From NCBI GenBank assembly GCA_032716605.1, contig CM064506.1:19108556-19172555 (forward strand): DNA of 64,000 nucleotides, written 5' to 3'. This document shows, in pieces, positions 63,190 to 64,000 of this stretch. Numbering within the stretch: the first letter of the stretch is position 1; each line of letters opens with the position of its first letter. Made by a program: the position numbers and the translations under genes. Source of the stretch: Paralithodes platypus (lineage: Eukaryota > Arthropoda > Malacostraca > Decapoda > Lithodidae). Under the pieces are notes generated by a model. It was not told the origin of the DNA and did not search any database. It saw only the letters and a list, made by a program, of their open reading frames with translations.

Positions 63190-63535
63190 AGAGCTACTTA
63201 CCTTACCTTTTGATACCTTTTGATGTGTTCGCCACTCTTCTAGCGGCACCAAGGAGCGCGACGCCCCTCGTTATGGGTGGTGATTTGGTGCAGTAGACTG
63301 TTTGAAGCGACAGCTCGCTCCCTTGCGAGGATGGGCTCGTCTGGCACTTTTTGCAGTTCGACATCTAGGGCTCTCTTGAAGTTGTCTAACGAGATGTCCC
63401 TCATGTCTCTTACTCGCCGTGGGAGTTTGTTGAAGAGACGTGGGCCTCTGTGTGATAACCAGCCCTCTCGCAGAGAGCCCATAGCACCCCTGTTATTCAT
63501 CCGGGGGATTTCGCATTCCCAGTACTATGGGAGAT
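63190..63535 (-). pseudogene. CR1/L2-like LINE family B, 3' fragment
   Basis: Minus strand: GSLREGWLSHRGPRLFNKLP, RALDVELQKVPDEPI and NSLLHQITTHNEGRR. It is a sister of 57835-58160. The 3' tail has AAAAGGTA-type repeats near 63200. Confidence 0.75.
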
Positions 63536-63678
63536 AATATTTGGGTACCGTCAACTGGGGCGAATTCGGACCTTACGTCAATTAAAAGTTAATTAAATTG
63601 ATAAATAGATAACGAATAAACATAATAGAAATCCGTTTTCACTCAATTGTTCGAAATGCTTTTATCTAACTTTCTTGC

Positions 63679-64000
63679 TTAACCCGCTGAGTACCAGCTA
63701 AATATTTATAAATGTACCACCCAGGACCGGCTGATTCTGAATTTTTTTTTTATTCCAGAAACAATAGCGAATGAGTTAGGAATGAAGGAAAAACCACGAA
63801 AACCCGATCAAAAAACTAAAAAAATTGTCCTACAGAGCCCCCGAAAACGGATTTTACAAGAGTAAAAAATGTAAGGCAATTTCCCCAAAAAAACATGTTT
63901 TTGCGCGCTCGCGCTCACGCGCACGCGGTTGGACTTTGAGAGTTTTCAACCATCGGCATGGGTGCGTGGGATACTTACACAGTTGCCTTAAAAATCTGAG
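63679..64000. mobile_element. TTAA-type element, family E, entering from the right edge
   Basis: It starts TTAACCCGCTGAGTACCAGC. GCACGCGGTTGGACTT and ACCATCGGCATGGGTGCGTG match 25990-26040. The right end is outside the window. Confidence 0.6.

Overview
The window is animal nuclear DNA, most likely from a decapod crustacean. Supporting this are one multi-exon animal gene with GT-AG introns, (TTAGG)n arthropod-type telomeric motifs scattered through introns, CR1-, Jockey- and RTE-like LINEs, a Penelope-like element, tRNA-derived SINEs and many TTAA- and TA-flanked DNA-transposon remnants. The order is an inference from this repeat mix; no species can be named.

One host gene is supported: a plus-strand CCDC50-like gene (coiled-coil, ubiquitin-binding adaptor). 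It starts at 17137 with a strong Kozak context. Ten coding exons, all joining in compatible phase, run to 57475: 17137-17215, 25652-25714, 28494-28632, 29428-29542, 33281-33402, 35080-35251, 39337-39456, 45415-45519, 49077-49381 and 57174-57475. They give about 508 residues, roughly 1.5 kb of coding sequence spread over 40 kb. The 3' end may lie beyond the window.

Layout. 1-17.1 kb is upstream DNA: LINE remnants (RTE-, Jockey- and CR1-like, with one CR1 copy nested in a Jockey copy), SINEs, two fold-back elements and a TTAA element. 17.2-25.6 kb (intron 1) is packed with hAT-like hairpins (8-bp target duplications), a 2.4-kb TA-flanked element, abutting TTAA elements and AGGTT/CCTAA tracts. 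Introns 2-6 (25.7-39.3 kb) hold nested DNA elements, several SINEs with clear target-site duplications (TSDs), and LINE pieces. Intron 7 (39.5-45.4 kb) holds a LINE split by a Penelope-like element and by a TTAA element. Introns 8 and 9 hold LINE copies, a chain of TA-flanked elements and a near full-length CR1-like copy. From 57.8 to 62.8 kb one LINE is interrupted by TTAA elements nested up to three deep.

The most notable result is a very short retroposon (S1). It has a core of about 41 nt plus an A/T-rich tail and is present five times, each copy with its own 12-16 bp target duplication. Its central hairpin changes sequence between copies while keeping most of its base pairing. Other leads are a SINE sharing its 3' end with a Jockey-like LINE, TTAA elements whose own tandem CTCTTAAGAG units serve as landing sites for further TTAA elements, a ghost copy of CCDC50 exon 3 in intron 3, and a set of TA-flanked elements filled with repeats of a motif from their own ends. 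All calls come from reading the sequence; no database search was run.
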